This document shows, piece after piece, positions 12,831 through 24,334 of a stretch of DNA of 64,000 nucleotides. A model generated the notes under the pieces. The model searched no databases. It was not told where the DNA came from and was given only the letters and a program-made list of their open reading frames with translations. Source of the DNA: Hanleya hanleyi (taxonomy: Eukaryota; Mollusca; Polyplacophora; Lepidopleurida; Hanleyidae). The stretch lies in NCBI GenBank assembly GCA_036873755.1, contig JAVTVY010033749.1:62001-126000 (forward strand), given 5' to 3'. The stretch's first letter is position 1. Every line of letters begins with the position of its first letter. The translations under genes were made by a program, and so were the position numbers.

Positions 12831-14110
12831 CCTACATTAAAACTTTTGCAACGAACCGATTTCTCTGAACGCTTTGTGGTCGATGACAGTCAATGTCTCT
12901 TTTCAGTCCGACATGTCCGATAGGTGAGAACAAATGTTACAACTTACTGATTGGGTGTATATAAAGTTACTGTCAGACAGGTTCAGGTGAATTGTGGTCA
13001 AATGTTCTGATTCAGTTGATCTGAGACTCTAATATTAAAAATTATACCGTTGAAGATTAGAATTCACGTGACTGGGGTGTCTTACAGTTGTACACCGGTC
13101 TAGAATGTACGAAGATTGAGTTCAAGGATATCACTTGAATTGAAATAGTTAATTGAATTTCGGAAATAAATTCTGAGATAAAGAATAAAACGATAACTAA
13201 AATGCTAATTATAGGTGTTCAATTATATCTGGTAATAGTTCGATACATGGTCTGTTTTATGCTTCAGTTTACTTGAATCTCAAAATAGAATGGCAAAAAT
13301 CGTAATATAAATCTTGCATACATGCATTATAAACTCGCTACGTTGAGACTACAGAATGATGACCCAGGTGTTAATCTATGTTAATTGAAGGTTAACATGC
13401 GTGGCCTGAGCATGTGCCAGGCGTCGATTAAATTTATTCGAGTTAACAATAGGCCTGTTATTAGGGGGGATATTTTCATGACATTATAACGTGATTATTT
13501 CAGGATATCTCAGTCAGTCACTCTGGATGAGACAGACAAATGTGTTTCAAGAACCTTAAATTGTCAAGTTAACTCATTAATCACCATTACGCGACAATGC
13601 CGGCGTTTGTCTTGGTGTGTATGCGTGTGTGTGTGTTTTTAAAAAAATAATGACTTGAATAGTCGTCAATGACTTGAATAATCGTCATAATTCAACAATA
13701 ACAGAACAGTTGCTCAATATCAGGCATCTTCCCAGGAAAATTCCGCATTCATTTTACATGTATATAAACGATCTCATGTACTGGTATGACCTCCACGTAA
13801 TATCATTGTGACCTCCCCGCACGTGAGGATACGAAACTCTTCTTCATATACAAAGCGCGATACATCTAAGGTTTTTAACTGCGATATCGCATGGCTTCAG
13901 ATGTACATTACATTATTGTTTTTTCTTATTGGTCATTGGAAAATAATAAATGAATACACATTATACGTTTCGTATCTGACCATGGTATTTCTTATAGAAG
14001 TGATACGAAGGTGTTTTACTAGTAAACAGGTAAAGCCGAGATTTATTCTTTATTTTCTTTCCGTCAGAGTACATACAGTACAAAATGCAATCCACTATTG
14101 TTATTTTCAG
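12831..14110 (+). other. End of intron 1, unique sequence
   Basis: A/T-rich, with a short TG-rich run at about 13617-13636. The last 13 bases before 14111 are TTGTTATTTTCAG, a good acceptor. No further exon is evident. Confidence 0.45.
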
Positions 14111-15086
14111 CCTCCGTGAATGTCGACGAAATCCTTTCTCGGGTAATGTCAAACTTTGTGAAACTACTCAACAGCCGAAAAACTACCACAACCACAGTAC
14201 CAAAGACGACAGAGTCACAAATTCCACACGGGGCACTGTTATTGCAAGCCAGTTATTTTACAAACCCGCACACACCAGTGACAACACCACAGCGTTTAAT
14301 TACGTCAGGGGAAGTCAACTCAAGTTATTTCAAAGCAGACGTCACGAATATGACGTCCTCTGCTTCTAGTCTATCAGATACGAGCTTAAGCACAACGAAT
14401 TCATTGTTGGCGTCTCAAACAACAAGATACAACGATTATTTTGTTACAACAGAAACAAGCACACAAATAACGGGAGGACACAACCTGACAAAAGTGACGG
14501 TGCAGGCAATGTTTGAAAACTCTCCGGTAATCTTGAATACTTCTTCACAACTAGCAACTAATGTATCTTCTGGACGGAATGCAACTGGAATAACAGCAGA
14601 AGAACATTCGCTCATATCAAATGAAACATCTTCATTGAGTAGCTACACAACGGAAAAATCGAAGGAACAGCTGATCTATTCAAATAATTCTGTTCCTGTG
14701 AACTTTTCTTCAAGCAAACTTTCATCAGTGGCTAACAATCAGTCCATTGTCCCTAATGTATCTAAGTCGATGAATTTTACTTCTAAACCAACGAAACAAT
14801 CTGTTGTTCCAGAGGATGTTGCTTCCAAGAGTTTGCGAGATAGAGAGACAAAGACGGCTCACCAGTTGCCTGCATTGAACCAAAGCGAGACTGAATTGAC
14901 AACCTCTGGTCAGCTTGATGCCATTAACAGTAGCACTGTGTCGATATATTCGGACAATGACAATATGGACAGTAAGGGGAAATCAGCTGTTGGTAATCAA
15001 TATACAACGAGTGTTGAGGATAAACTGAACGCCGAAAATACGACTACCTGTTCATGTCCCGATTTATCCAATAACAGTTGGTCACG
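14111..15086 (+). CDS. Mucin-like surface protein, exon 2 (Ser/Thr- and sequon-rich)
   Basis: A 976-bp internal exon bounded by TTATTTTCAG|CC and TCACG|GTAAGC. It enters in phase 1, matching exon 1, and leaves in phase 2, matching the exon at 17257. The product is dominated by Ser, Thr and Asn, with a TTTTT cluster near its start and more than a dozen N-X-S/T sequons (for example NMT, NLT, NVS, NAT, NET, NFS, NFT, NTT). It has a single CSC pair near the end. That is the composition of a heavily O- and N-glycosylated extracellular stalk. No folded domain is visible. Upstream residues that are also open belong to the intron. Confidence 0.8.
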
Positions 15087-16130
15087 GTAAGCGCTATATT
15101 TCTTCCTATTATGCAATTGTACATAATATGTAGTTTCAATTCTACTAATTTCCATGCATGCATAGTGGAAAAACGAAGAAGAACTTATTTAACAAGAACT
15201 AAATTATTCTGACTGAATTTCCAAAAATCGAAAATTTTCCCAGCAATAGCACAAAGAGAACATTCAGAAATGATGACGTTTCATGACACCAACATATCGA
15301 TTGAAAGTATTATTTTCACTTTGGCCTATTTACCGTACCATAATATATATTAATATATATTTTAAGACAAATATTTTCCGGCTCTCGTGTCATTGATCCT
15401 TGATTGATCCTTTTGCCAGTGAGACTCAACGAGAGAGGGGTGGTTGGAGCTGCTGTACACTTCAAAAACCCAGATATGGTATAGAGATTAGATAATATAG
15501 CCCAAGTTCAGAAAACTATTGTCAGACCAACCAAAAACATGGGACGCATCTTAAAAGTGCTCATCAGAATGGTGGGTGGGGGGGGGGGGGGAAAGGAAGT
15601 GATAGATTCAATGGTAGACATTACATTGGTAGATTCAGGAAAACCTGGAGCAGGGATATTATGAAGCCTCTTAGGTACATGCAAAATTCAAGGTTGGTAG
15701 AATTCTTCAGTGCAGGGAAAGTAAACGTAAAGCAAAATTAAGCCAAGTAAAAATGGCATCTGAACCATATCTATGATTATTCATAAACATTTTACGTGAT
15801 TGCAATGAATAAGTCAAGGTGTGATTTTGAATTAAATTGTATAAATACATTAACTTGTATGGATAACATGTAGGCCTAGGCAGGCATGGACAAGAATATT
15901 GTCGGTAGAACAACTTAGAAGATTTAATGATGTCAATAAACGTCAAAAGAAGCTTATGCAGGACATATTTCGGCATGTTAATAATCTAAATTAATATAAA
16001 TATTATACAATGAACTAAGTCTCATACGTGGCTTCAGCCTAATTTACATAAAATCTACCATCTGTTCCACCGGCTGTTGACTATTGACGGTACACATTAA
16101 CATAATGCAAACCATTTCGCGTCAGCTGTC
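15087..16130 (+). other. Intron 2, unique part
   Basis: A/T-rich sequence with a short TATATTAA run near 15343-15360 and a long G run at 15570-15590. A minus-strand frame at 15707-15976 has no support. No exon was recognised. Confidence 0.5.
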
Positions 16131-16134
16131 TATC

Positions 16135-16852
16135 GAACCTTCATTGTTCGCTGTTCGTGACGTGTACTGATTCTCCCTGTGACGTGTATTGCTTCTCCTT
16201 GTGACGTGCACTGCTTCTCCTTGTGACGTGTACTACTTCTCATTGTGACGTGTAATGCTTCTCTCCTTGTGACATATATTGCCTTTCCTCGTGATGTGTA
16301 CTGCTTCTCTCCTTGTCACGCGTGTTACTTCTCCTTTTTACGGGTACCGCTTCTTCATGTGATGTATACTGTCTCTCTTTGCGACGTGTGCTGCTTCTCC
16401 GTGTGACGTACCACTTCTCTTTTTGATGTGTACTGCTTCTTCTTGTTAAGCGTACCGCTTCTCTTTGTGACGTGCAGTGCTTCTTCTCGTGAAGTGTACT
16501 GCTTCTCCTTTTCACGTGTAGTGCTTCTCCGTGTGACGTATACTGCTTCTCGCTGTCACGTGGACTGATTATCCTTGTGACATGTACTGCTTCTGCATGT
16601 GACGTGTACTGATTCTCCATGTCACATGAGCCGGTATACTGCTTCTCCTCGTGACATGTGCTGCTTCTCCTTGCCAAGTGTACTACTTCTCCTTGTCACG
16701 TGTACTGCTTCTCCTTGTCACGTGTACAGCTTCTCCTTGTCACGTGTACTGCTTCTCCTTGTCACGTGTACTACGTCTCCTTGTCTCGTGTACTGCTTCT
16801 CCTTGTCACGTGTACAGCTTCTCCTTGCCACGTGTACTGCTTCTCCTTGATT
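16135..16852. repeat. 22-bp minisatellite in intron 2
   Basis: About 32 copies of a pyrimidine-rich unit combining TACTGCTTCTCC with TTGTCACGTG or TTGTGACGTG. The right third is the most uniform. Frames open through it encode repeats such as LLLVTCTASPCHVY and are composition artefacts. The CACGTG in many units is an E-box, a coincidence of the unit that may still bind bHLH proteins. Confidence 0.9.
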
Positions 16853-17256
16853 TGCTGCTGAGTCAATCAGCTGATACATCAGTCTTGCCAAATCAAAAGG
16901 AGAGAAAGCTGAAATACGGGCGCACTGGTCCGACATAACAGTGGCGCGTAATGGTCGCTCTGATCACAGTATATTGCCAACAACGAGAGCAATGTATATG
17001 CAACTAGATCTGCGAATACAGGCAGGTGTTCATGTTTTGTACAATCAATAACATCAACAGGTGAAGATTGTTAGACACTGTCTTTAATTTCTCTCGTGTG
17101 TAAAAAACTGGTTTGATTGTACATTTTTAAGTCCTGTCCGACAGCTGTCACCGAGAAATGTTTGCACCGTATTCTCTCACAGCAATAAATAATCTAGTAT
17201 GCTTTCTCGGGATTCATATACCTCAATTAAACAGAATGTTTCTTTCTGGTTTTCAG
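16853..17256 (+). other. End of intron 2
   Basis: Unique sequence ending in TTTCTTTCTGGTTTTCAG, an excellent polypyrimidine tract and acceptor for the last coding exon. Confidence 0.5.
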
Positions 17257-17323
17257 TCGAGTCGTTGTTGCGCACGTCATCGGGACTGTCCTGCTATTCT
17301 ATGGTGTGACGACACTTGTCTGA
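17257..17323 (+). CDS. Mucin-like surface protein, exon 3 (hydrophobic C-terminus)
   Basis: Completes the split codon CG|T and encodes RRVVVAHVIGTVLLFYGVTT followed by LV and a stop at 17321-17323. A 20-residue hydrophobic stretch preceded by NNSWSRR ends the protein with no cytoplasmic tail. This fits a GPI-attachment signal (small residue, short spacer, hydrophobic end) or, less likely, a tail-less type I membrane anchor. The strong acceptor, the phase match and the arrival of a membrane segment straight after a mucin stalk support the model. The stop lies about 720 bp from the 3' end of the convergent minus-strand gene. Confidence 0.7.
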
Positions 17324-18041
17324 TGACGCCCAAGCATTAAGAAGGCTAAATTAAATTAGAAATCCAAACTACGTTCGCTGCCATACCCTGTTTCAAGATC
17401 CTCATTGTGGACTATACGCCATGACTAAATCCCTCATGCGTGTAACCAGTTAGACGGTCAGTCATGCGTGCAAGTCCGATTCGCTCATAGCAAGTTCGTT
17501 GCATAATTCAGTAAAATCATCATATTCGATCAAATTACATTTATAATTTATGCCAAAACTCGCATGCGGTATCGCAATACATATGATTTACTGATCAACT
17601 CTGTTGCCCCCCCCCCCTTTTATACCCCACAATGACGCACTATCTAAATAGAATCTTGGATTGGATCATTCTGTTTTGTCGCTTCGAAGATTCAACTGAG
17701 AGCATTCTAAGCAGTAAGCACTGCCTCACATGTATTAACGTAAGCCTAAATTAAATTGTTTACGATTCATACCCTGGATTGATTACTTGAAGTATTTTTT
17801 TTAAAAATAATATTAAGTACAGCTCAATTGTTTGTGTTTTCTCAAGTTACATGTCCAAACTGAATAAACTTTTTTCAACCCAAAATGTTTAGATAAAATT
17901 AAGAAAATAACCTCCCGGATCGGTAGTCCTTCAATGCGATCTTGGGAGCTTGCCTGTCTAACTTCCGAATGTGTAATACGCCTGTCCTCATCTCGACCAC
18001 ATCCTGTCCTAGTACAATATGTTTGACCTTAAACTGTCATA
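17324..18041. other. Convergent intergenic region; start of duplicated block
   Basis: Holds the 3' flanks of the mucin-like gene and of secreted paralogue 1. AATAAA occurs on the plus strand at 17864-17869 and could serve the mucin-like gene. From about 17410 the sequence resembles 51594-51900 (shared words include CATGCGTGCAAGTC and GTTGCATAATTCA), and the end resembles 55850-55890 (GTCCTAGTACAATA), so the duplicated block starts here. Confidence 0.5.
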
Positions 18042-18502
18042 TTAAATAGATGTGTTCATACTTCTCTGCCAAGTGAGAAACTCCACCCACAACAGTTTTC
18101 TCCATAATGGAATGTTGGGATTCCCCAGATCTACTGCCCATGGTGACAAACCACCGTTACCATGGTTATTCTGCGGACGTATGCTTGCTGATGAGACAAA
18201 TGCAGTATGGGCGTTAACCAGCTTTCTGCTATTTGTTTTCGCTTTAACCAAACCAGGACTAGATGTGGCCACCAAACTCTCGGAGCGGATAGGAGCAGTT
18301 GCCACCTTGGGTAAGGTAACCAGACGAGGAAAGGCAGTGACATCGGGTACATCTGGGCGATCAGGGACGTCCGCAACAGTAACGGTTCTAACAAGACCAG
18401 GGCCGATAACGCCCTCTGGGAGCTCTGGGGGGTCAGTGGGATCTAGGGCCTCGAGACCAGGAAAATAAAATTGGTAGTTCCCAGGATAAGATCCGTTAAA
18501 TC
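18042..18502 (-). CDS. Secreted RxRR-QIGLN protein 1, exon 2
   Basis: On the minus strand the exon begins after TTATTTGTAG and completes a phase-1 codon from the exon at 19259-19379. Together they give 582 nt, 193 aa plus stop. It encodes GFNGSYPGNY and an aromatic FYFPG segment, then a Pro/Asp/Val-rich middle (DPTDPPELPEGVIGPG, DVPDRPDVPDVTAFP), a more basic Ser/Thr region, and a C-terminus with GNPNIPLWRKLLW. There are no cysteines. The 55890-56347 exon aligns along its whole length, with about half the positions identical by eye. I do not recognise the family; a secreted matrix protein or a processed peptide precursor are both possible. An antisense frame at 18052-18468 is a shadow. Confidence 0.75.
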
Positions 18503-18701
18503 CTACAAATAAAGAGAACATAGTTTAGCTAGACAATCTAATGTCCAGATGTAAGATTATCCAAGATGATTTTAGTACCAATTCATTCAAGTCCCAGGAA
18601 TCGAAACATTTTTTTTTCATTTGAAAAAGGTTCACCGTGATAGGGTTCGAAAATAGGATTGGAAGAGATTCACCGTGATTAGAGTTTCAATAATAGGGTT
18701 A

Positions 18702-19016
18702 CTCTCTAAAAAAAGTTGAGTGAAATTTCACTCAAGTAAGAGTGGAAATTCATCCCACTCAAAACTTGAGTGAGATTTTCACTGAACTTGAGTTTCTTTT
18801 CACTAAACTTGAGTTAAATGCACTCAACTTGAGTGACATTCACTCAAGCATAAGAGTGGAAATTGATCCCACTCAAGTTGAGTGAACTTGAGTGGTTTTA
18901 ACTCAAGTTGAGTGAAAAATAACTCAAGTTGAGTGAAAAGTAACTCAAGTTTGAGTGAACAGGTACATTTCACTCAAACTTGAGTGGAACAGTTCACTCA
19001 ACTTTTTTTTAGAGAG
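18702..19016. mobile_element. MITE with TTGAGTGA subrepeats and TA target duplication
   Basis: Ends are CTCTCTAAAAAAAGTTGAGT and its inverted copy, flanked by TA on both sides (18700-18701, 19017-19018). The interior is almost wholly made of TTGAGTGA and its complement. TA duplication suggests Tc1/mariner mobilisation. It sits in the intron of secreted paralogue 1; the intron of paralogue 2 lacks it, which accounts for most of the length difference (756 against 499 bp). So it inserted after the duplication or was lost from the other copy. Confidence 0.8.
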
Positions 19017-19258
19017 TATATGTTCGGAATTGTCCTAATGGCATGCTGGTCTGGGTAGACAATATCGATATTCGCAAAAGCTGCGAGTAATTATAATAAA
19101 ATCTTCCCTGATTTATGGATTTGGGTCATTTCTTTGATCAAATCGTCATATAGAGAATAGGATTCTTATCCATGTTGCAAACAAACATGTGTAAAATTAG
19201 CAGAATAAACTCGAATGTAAATACCAGGGTCCGAGCACTTAGGCTGTAAGGGACTTAC

Positions 19259-19379
19259 CTGCCATATTCAGACCGATCTGTCGGCGAAGTCTGTGTGGTG
19301 CGCCTGTTCCAGGTGTGGAATTGTATAGAGTGAATGCGAATAATATATAAAACTGAAGACTGAAGCGGCTGCCAGCCAT
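19259..19379 (-). CDS. Secreted RxRR-QIGLN protein 1, exon 1 (signal peptide)
   Basis: On the minus strand, ATG at 19379 opens a signal peptide with core FYILFAFTLY, followed by TPGTGAPH, a furin-type RLRR site and QIGLN. The exon ends ATGGCAG|GTAAG, phase 1. Cleavage after RLRR would expose glutamine, which often becomes pyroglutamate. Exon 1 of the paralogue at 56847-56961 has the same plan (LYILLFTLF core, RHRR, QIGLN) and the same donor and phase. The intron between the two exons is 756 bp. Confidence 0.75.
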
Positions 19380-19775
19380 GCCCAATGAGCCTAGCATTCG
19401 GACTAATCACTCACAGGACGGGTCAGTCCTCATCATCCGTCCATAACCCATGTTTTCGCCACGTTTCCTTCAAAAGACTGAGTTACAATGTAACGTCAAA
19501 CCAGTGCCTCGTCAGCAAGCAGAAAAACGCCCCGACAATGACTAAACACAGGCTGTCAGATTACTTATACATGTGCCCACATTTCACTGGTCAGATCAAT
19601 TAGTCAGATCAATTATTATATGTATTCAATTAACTCAAATAAACGTGTAAAGAGAGATTATTTTAATAGCGGTGTTCACCTAATGTATATCAACATAATA
19701 ATATTTAGATATTGCCATTCCCACTGATCGAGAAGTTAACTCCACCATAAATCGCCCAGGCCAGTTATAATTATA
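19380..19775 (-). promoter_or_regulatory. 5' flank of secreted paralogue 1, conserved with paralogue 2
   Basis: Upstream sequence resembles 56962-57310 in patches, including the segment just before the start codon (around GACGGGTCAG / GACGGATCG) and a distal patch with ACTCAAATAAACGTGTAAA. On the minus strand a TATAAGTA word lies near 19563-19570. Conservation may reflect only shared ancestry of the block. Confidence 0.35.
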
Positions 19776-19779
19776 TATA

Positions 19780-20290
19780 ACGGCTCAACTTTCTATGGTA
19801 TCATAACGCCTCAACTTTGTTCGGTATCATACCGCCTCAAATTTGTACAGTATCATAACGCCTCATCTTTCTACGGTATCTTATACGCCTCATCTTTGTA
19901 CGGTATCATATACGCCTTATCTTTCTACAGTATCATATGCGCCTCATCTTTCTACGGTACCATAACGCCTCAACTTTCCACGGTACCATAACGATTCAAC
20001 TGTCCACAGTAGCATATACGACTCATCTTTCTACCGTATCATATACGCCAAATCTTTCAACGGTATCATAAAGCCTCATCTTTCTACTGTATCATAAATA
20101 TTTAACTGCCTACCGTATCATATACGCCCCATCTTTCTACCGTATCATAACGCCTCAGCTTTCTACGCTATCCTAAAACCTCAACTTTCTACGGTATCAT
20201 ATGCACCTCACTTTTCTACAGTATCATATATACCTCTTCTTTCTAGAGTATCATATAAGCCTCAATTGTCTACGGTATCATTTTTTGTTT
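19780..20290. repeat. 26-28-bp minisatellite, first segment
   Basis: About 19 copies of a unit built from CGCCTCATCTTTCTACGG and TATCATA, with optional extra TA bases before the next CGCC. It begins after AATTATATATAACG, the same start sequence as the array at 21285. Frames encode strings such as YHIRLIFLRYH and are not genes. Confidence 0.9.
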
Positions 20291-20628
20291 TTTTCCATAT
20301 TTTTTTTTTATTGTCCGATATCAAAACAGAAAAACAATACACATACATACATATATGGGTCATATAAATATGCATGGGTCCATATAAGAATAGAATGTCA
20401 GGAGGCCGTATCTTACTGACAAAAGAAGCTGATGAAGCTGAATTCTAGTACAAACATGTATAGAATATATAGATAGAAACCGACCTGTAGCAAGGATGTT
20501 CTCGCATTAGATACAAGAGAAGTTAAAAAGTTGATACGTTGCTCGGAACTGAATTTCAACCTTAATGTCAATACTTATAGTATTATTATTTATAATTATT
20601 CTATAAGGCCGTAAGCTAGTACACAAAC
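20290..20628. other. Non-repeat spacer inside the array
   Basis: Contains T runs, CATACATACATATATGGG and unique sequence; the array resumes at about 20625. Probably an insertion into the array. No coding signal. Confidence 0.5.
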
Positions 20629-21050
20629 GGTATCATAAAGGCTCATCTTTCTACGCCTTCATAAAGCCTTATTTTTCAATGGTATCATAAAGCCTCGTCT
20701 TTCTACGGTATCATAGCGCCTCAACTTTCTACGGTATCATATACGCCTGATTTTTCTACAGTATCATATACGCCTCCTCTTTCTACAGTATCATAACGCC
20801 TCATCTTTCTATGGTGTCATATAAGCCTCAACTTTCTATGGTATCATATACACCTCATCGTTGTTCGGTATCATATACGCCTCATTTTCCTACGGTATCA
20901 CAAACCCTCAACTTTCTACGGTATCATAACGCTTTCTACACTATCTCAACGCCTCAACTTTCTACGGTATCATATACGCTTCATCTTTCTGCACATTCAA
21001 ATACGCCTCATCTTTCTACGGTATCATAACACCTCAACCTCCTACGGTAT
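20629..21050. repeat. 26-28-bp minisatellite, second segment
   Basis: About 16 copies of the same unit, ending near CCCACTGATCGAGAAGTTAA, a sequence that also precedes the first segment at 19720. This suggests that the array and its left flank were duplicated together. Confidence 0.85.
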
Positions 21051-22726
21051 AATAATCCCACTGATCGAGAAGTTAACTCTACCATGCGTTGGGTTGGGGA
21101 CCATTTTGCTAAACTTTCTACATTGTCTCTGAAACGACAAACACATTTTCTGATAGAGTTTGACCCCAGAATATATTGTGGGAAGGTTCATACTCCAGCC
21201 CAAGGGAGCAAGAACACTAGTTGGGGATAGAAGGGGGGGGGGGGAGGGGGCTCCCCCCTAAATCGCCCAGGCCTGGTATAATTATATATAACGCCTTAAC
21301 TTTCTATGGTATCATAACGCCTCAACTTTGTTCGGTATCATACCGCCTCAACTTGGTACAGTATCATAACGCCTCATCTTTCTACGGTATCATACCGCCT
21401 CAACTTTGTACGGTATCATCCCGCCTCAACTTGGTACAGTATCATAACGTCTCATCTTTCTACGGTATCATAACGCCTCAACTTTCTACAGTATCATAAT
21501 GCTTCATTTTCTACGGTATCTTATACGCCTCAACTTTTCAGAGTATCATATACGCCTCATCTTTCTACGGTATCATATACGCCTTATCTTTCTACAGTAT
21601 CATATACGCCTCAACTTTCTACGGTATCATACCGCCTCAACTTTCTACGGTATCATATACGCCTCGTCTTTCTACGGTATCATAACGCCTCAACTTTATA
21701 CGGTATCATATACGCCTCATCTATCTACAGTATCATATACGCCTCATCTTTCTGCCGTATCATATACGCCAAATCTTTCAACGGTATCATAAAGCCTCAT
21801 CTTTCTAGGGTATCATAAAGATTTAACTGTCTACCGTATCATATACGCCTCAACTTTCTACGGTATCATATGTACCTCACTTTTCTACAGTATCATATAT
21901 ACCTCTTCTTTCTAGAGTATCATATAAGCCTCAATTGTCTACGGCATCATAACGCCTCATCTTTCTACTGTATCATAATGCTTCAACTGTCTACAATATC
22001 ATATACGCCTTATTTTTCTATGGTACCATAACGCCTCGTCTTTCTACGGTATCATAACGCCTCAACTTTCTACGGTATCATATACGCCTGATTTTTCTAC
22101 AGTATCATATACGCCTCCTCTTTCTACAGTATCATAACGCCTCATCTTTCTACGGTGTCATATAAGCCTCAACTTTCTATGGTATCATATACACCTCATT
22201 TTCCTACGGTATCATATACGCCTCATCTTTCTGCGGTATCATAACACTTCATCTTTCTACACTATCTCAACGCCTCAACTTTCTACGGTATCATACACGC
22301 CTCATCTTTCTGCGGTATCATAACACTTCATCTTTCTACACTATCTCAACGCCTCAACTTTATACGGTATCATATACGCCTCATCTTTCTGCGGTATCAT
22401 AACACTTCATCTTTCTACACTATCTCAACGCCTCAACTTTCTACGGTATCATATACTCTTCATCTTTCTACACATTCAAATACGCCTCATCTTTCTACGG
22501 TATCATAACGCCTCAACCACATACGGTATAATATACACCTCATCTTTCTACGATATCATAAAACGTCATCTTTTTACGGTATCATAACGCCTCATCTTTC
22601 TAAGGTATCCTAAAGCCTAAACTTCATCTTTCTACAGTGTCATATAAGACTCAAATATCTACGGTATCATACCGGCTCATCTTTCGGCGGTATCATGACA
22701 CCTCATTTTTCTATGGCATCATAATG

Positions 22727-23275
22727 CCTCAACTGTCTATAGTATCATATACGCCTTGTCTTTCTACGGTATCGTAACGCCTCATCTTTCTACGGTATCA
22801 TAATGCCTCAACTGTCTATAGTATCATATACGCCTTGTCTTTCTACGGTATCGTAACGCCTCATCTTTCTACGGTATCATAATGCCTCAACTGTCTATAG
22901 TATCATATACGCCTTGTCTTTCTACGGTATCGTAACGCCTCATCTTTCTACGGTATCATAATGCCTCAACTGTCTATAGTATCATATACGCCTTGTCTTT
23001 CTACGGTATCGTAACGCCTCATCTTTCTACGGTATCATAATGCCTCAACTGTCTATAGTATCATATACGCCTTGTCTTTCTACGGTATCGTAACGCCTCA
23101 TCTTTCTACGGTATCATAATGCCTCAACTGTCTATAGTATCATATACGCCTTGTCTTTCTACGGTATCGTAACGCCTCATCTTTCTACGGTATCATAATG
23201 CCTCAACTGTCTATAGTATCATATACGCCTTGTCTTTCTACGGTATCGTAACGTCTCATCTTTCTACGGTATCAT
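22727..23275. repeat. 79-bp higher-order repeat, seven copies
   Basis: CCTCAACTGTCTATAGTATC occurs at 22727, 22806, 22885, 22964, 23043, 23122 and 23201, exactly 79 bp apart, each followed by the same two further sub-units (GCCTTGTCTTTCTACGG and GCCTCATCTTTCTACGG). The copies are nearly identical, so this expansion is recent. Confidence 0.9.
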
Positions 23276-24334
23276 AACGCCTCAACTTCATACCGTATCA
23301 TATAATCCTCATCTTTCTACGGTATCACATATGCCTCATCTTTCTTCGGTATCATAACGCCTCAACTGTTTACAGTATCATACACGCCTAATCTTTCTAC
23401 GGTGTCATAACGCTTCAACTTCCTCGGTTACAATATGCGCCTCGCCTTTCTACGGTATCATATACGTTTAATCTTTCTACGGTATCATAAGGCCTCAATG
23501 TTCTACGGTATCATATACGCTTCATCTTTCTACCGTATCATAACGCCTCAACTTTCTCTGGTAGGATAACACCTCATCTTTCTAGGGTATCATAAAGCCC
23601 CATCTTTCTACATCATCATAACGCCTCATCTTTCTACGGTATCATAACGATTCAACTGTCCACAGTATCATATACGCCTCGTCTTTCTACGGTATCATAA
23701 CGCCTCAACTTTCTGCAGTAGCATATACGTCACATCTGTCCACAGTATTATATAAGCCTCAACTGTCTGCAGTATCATATGCGCCTCATCTTTCTACGGT
23801 ATTATAAAGCCTCATCTTTCTACGGTATCATAACGCTTCATCTTTCTATGGTATCATAAAACCTCATCTTTCTACGGTATCATATACGCCTCAACTTTCT
23901 ACGGTATCGTAACGCCTCATCTTTCTACGGTATCCTGAAGCCTTAACTTTCTACGGTATCATATTCACCTCATCTTTCTACAGTATCATATACACCTCAT
24001 CTTTGTACAGTATCGTATAAGCCTCAACTGTGTACGGTATCATAACGGCTCATCCTTCTACGGTATCATAAAGCCTAATGTTTCTACGGCATAATATCGT
24101 CTCATCTTTCTACGGTATCATAATGCCTAAGCTGTCTACAGTATCATGTACGCCTTATCCTTCTACGGTATAATAACCTTTCATCTTTCTACGGTACCAT
24201 AGCTCCTCAAATTTCTACGGTACCATATACACCTGATCTTTCTACGGTATCATATACGCTTCTTCTTTCTACAGTATCATAACGCCTCATTTTTCTACGG
24301 TATCATATACGCCTCATCTTTCTACGGTATCATA

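Noticed and set aside
14098..14110. Extending the mucin exon upstream to an alternative start within the open frame
   Set aside because: These bases form the polypyrimidine tract and AG acceptor, and phase 1 entry matches the exon at 2334-2484.
18052..18468. Antisense open frame over exon 2 of secreted paralogue 1 (also 55915-56274 over paralogue 2)
   Set aside because: Explained by codon composition of the sense exon; the sense strand has matched splice sites, signal peptide and phase, the antisense does not.
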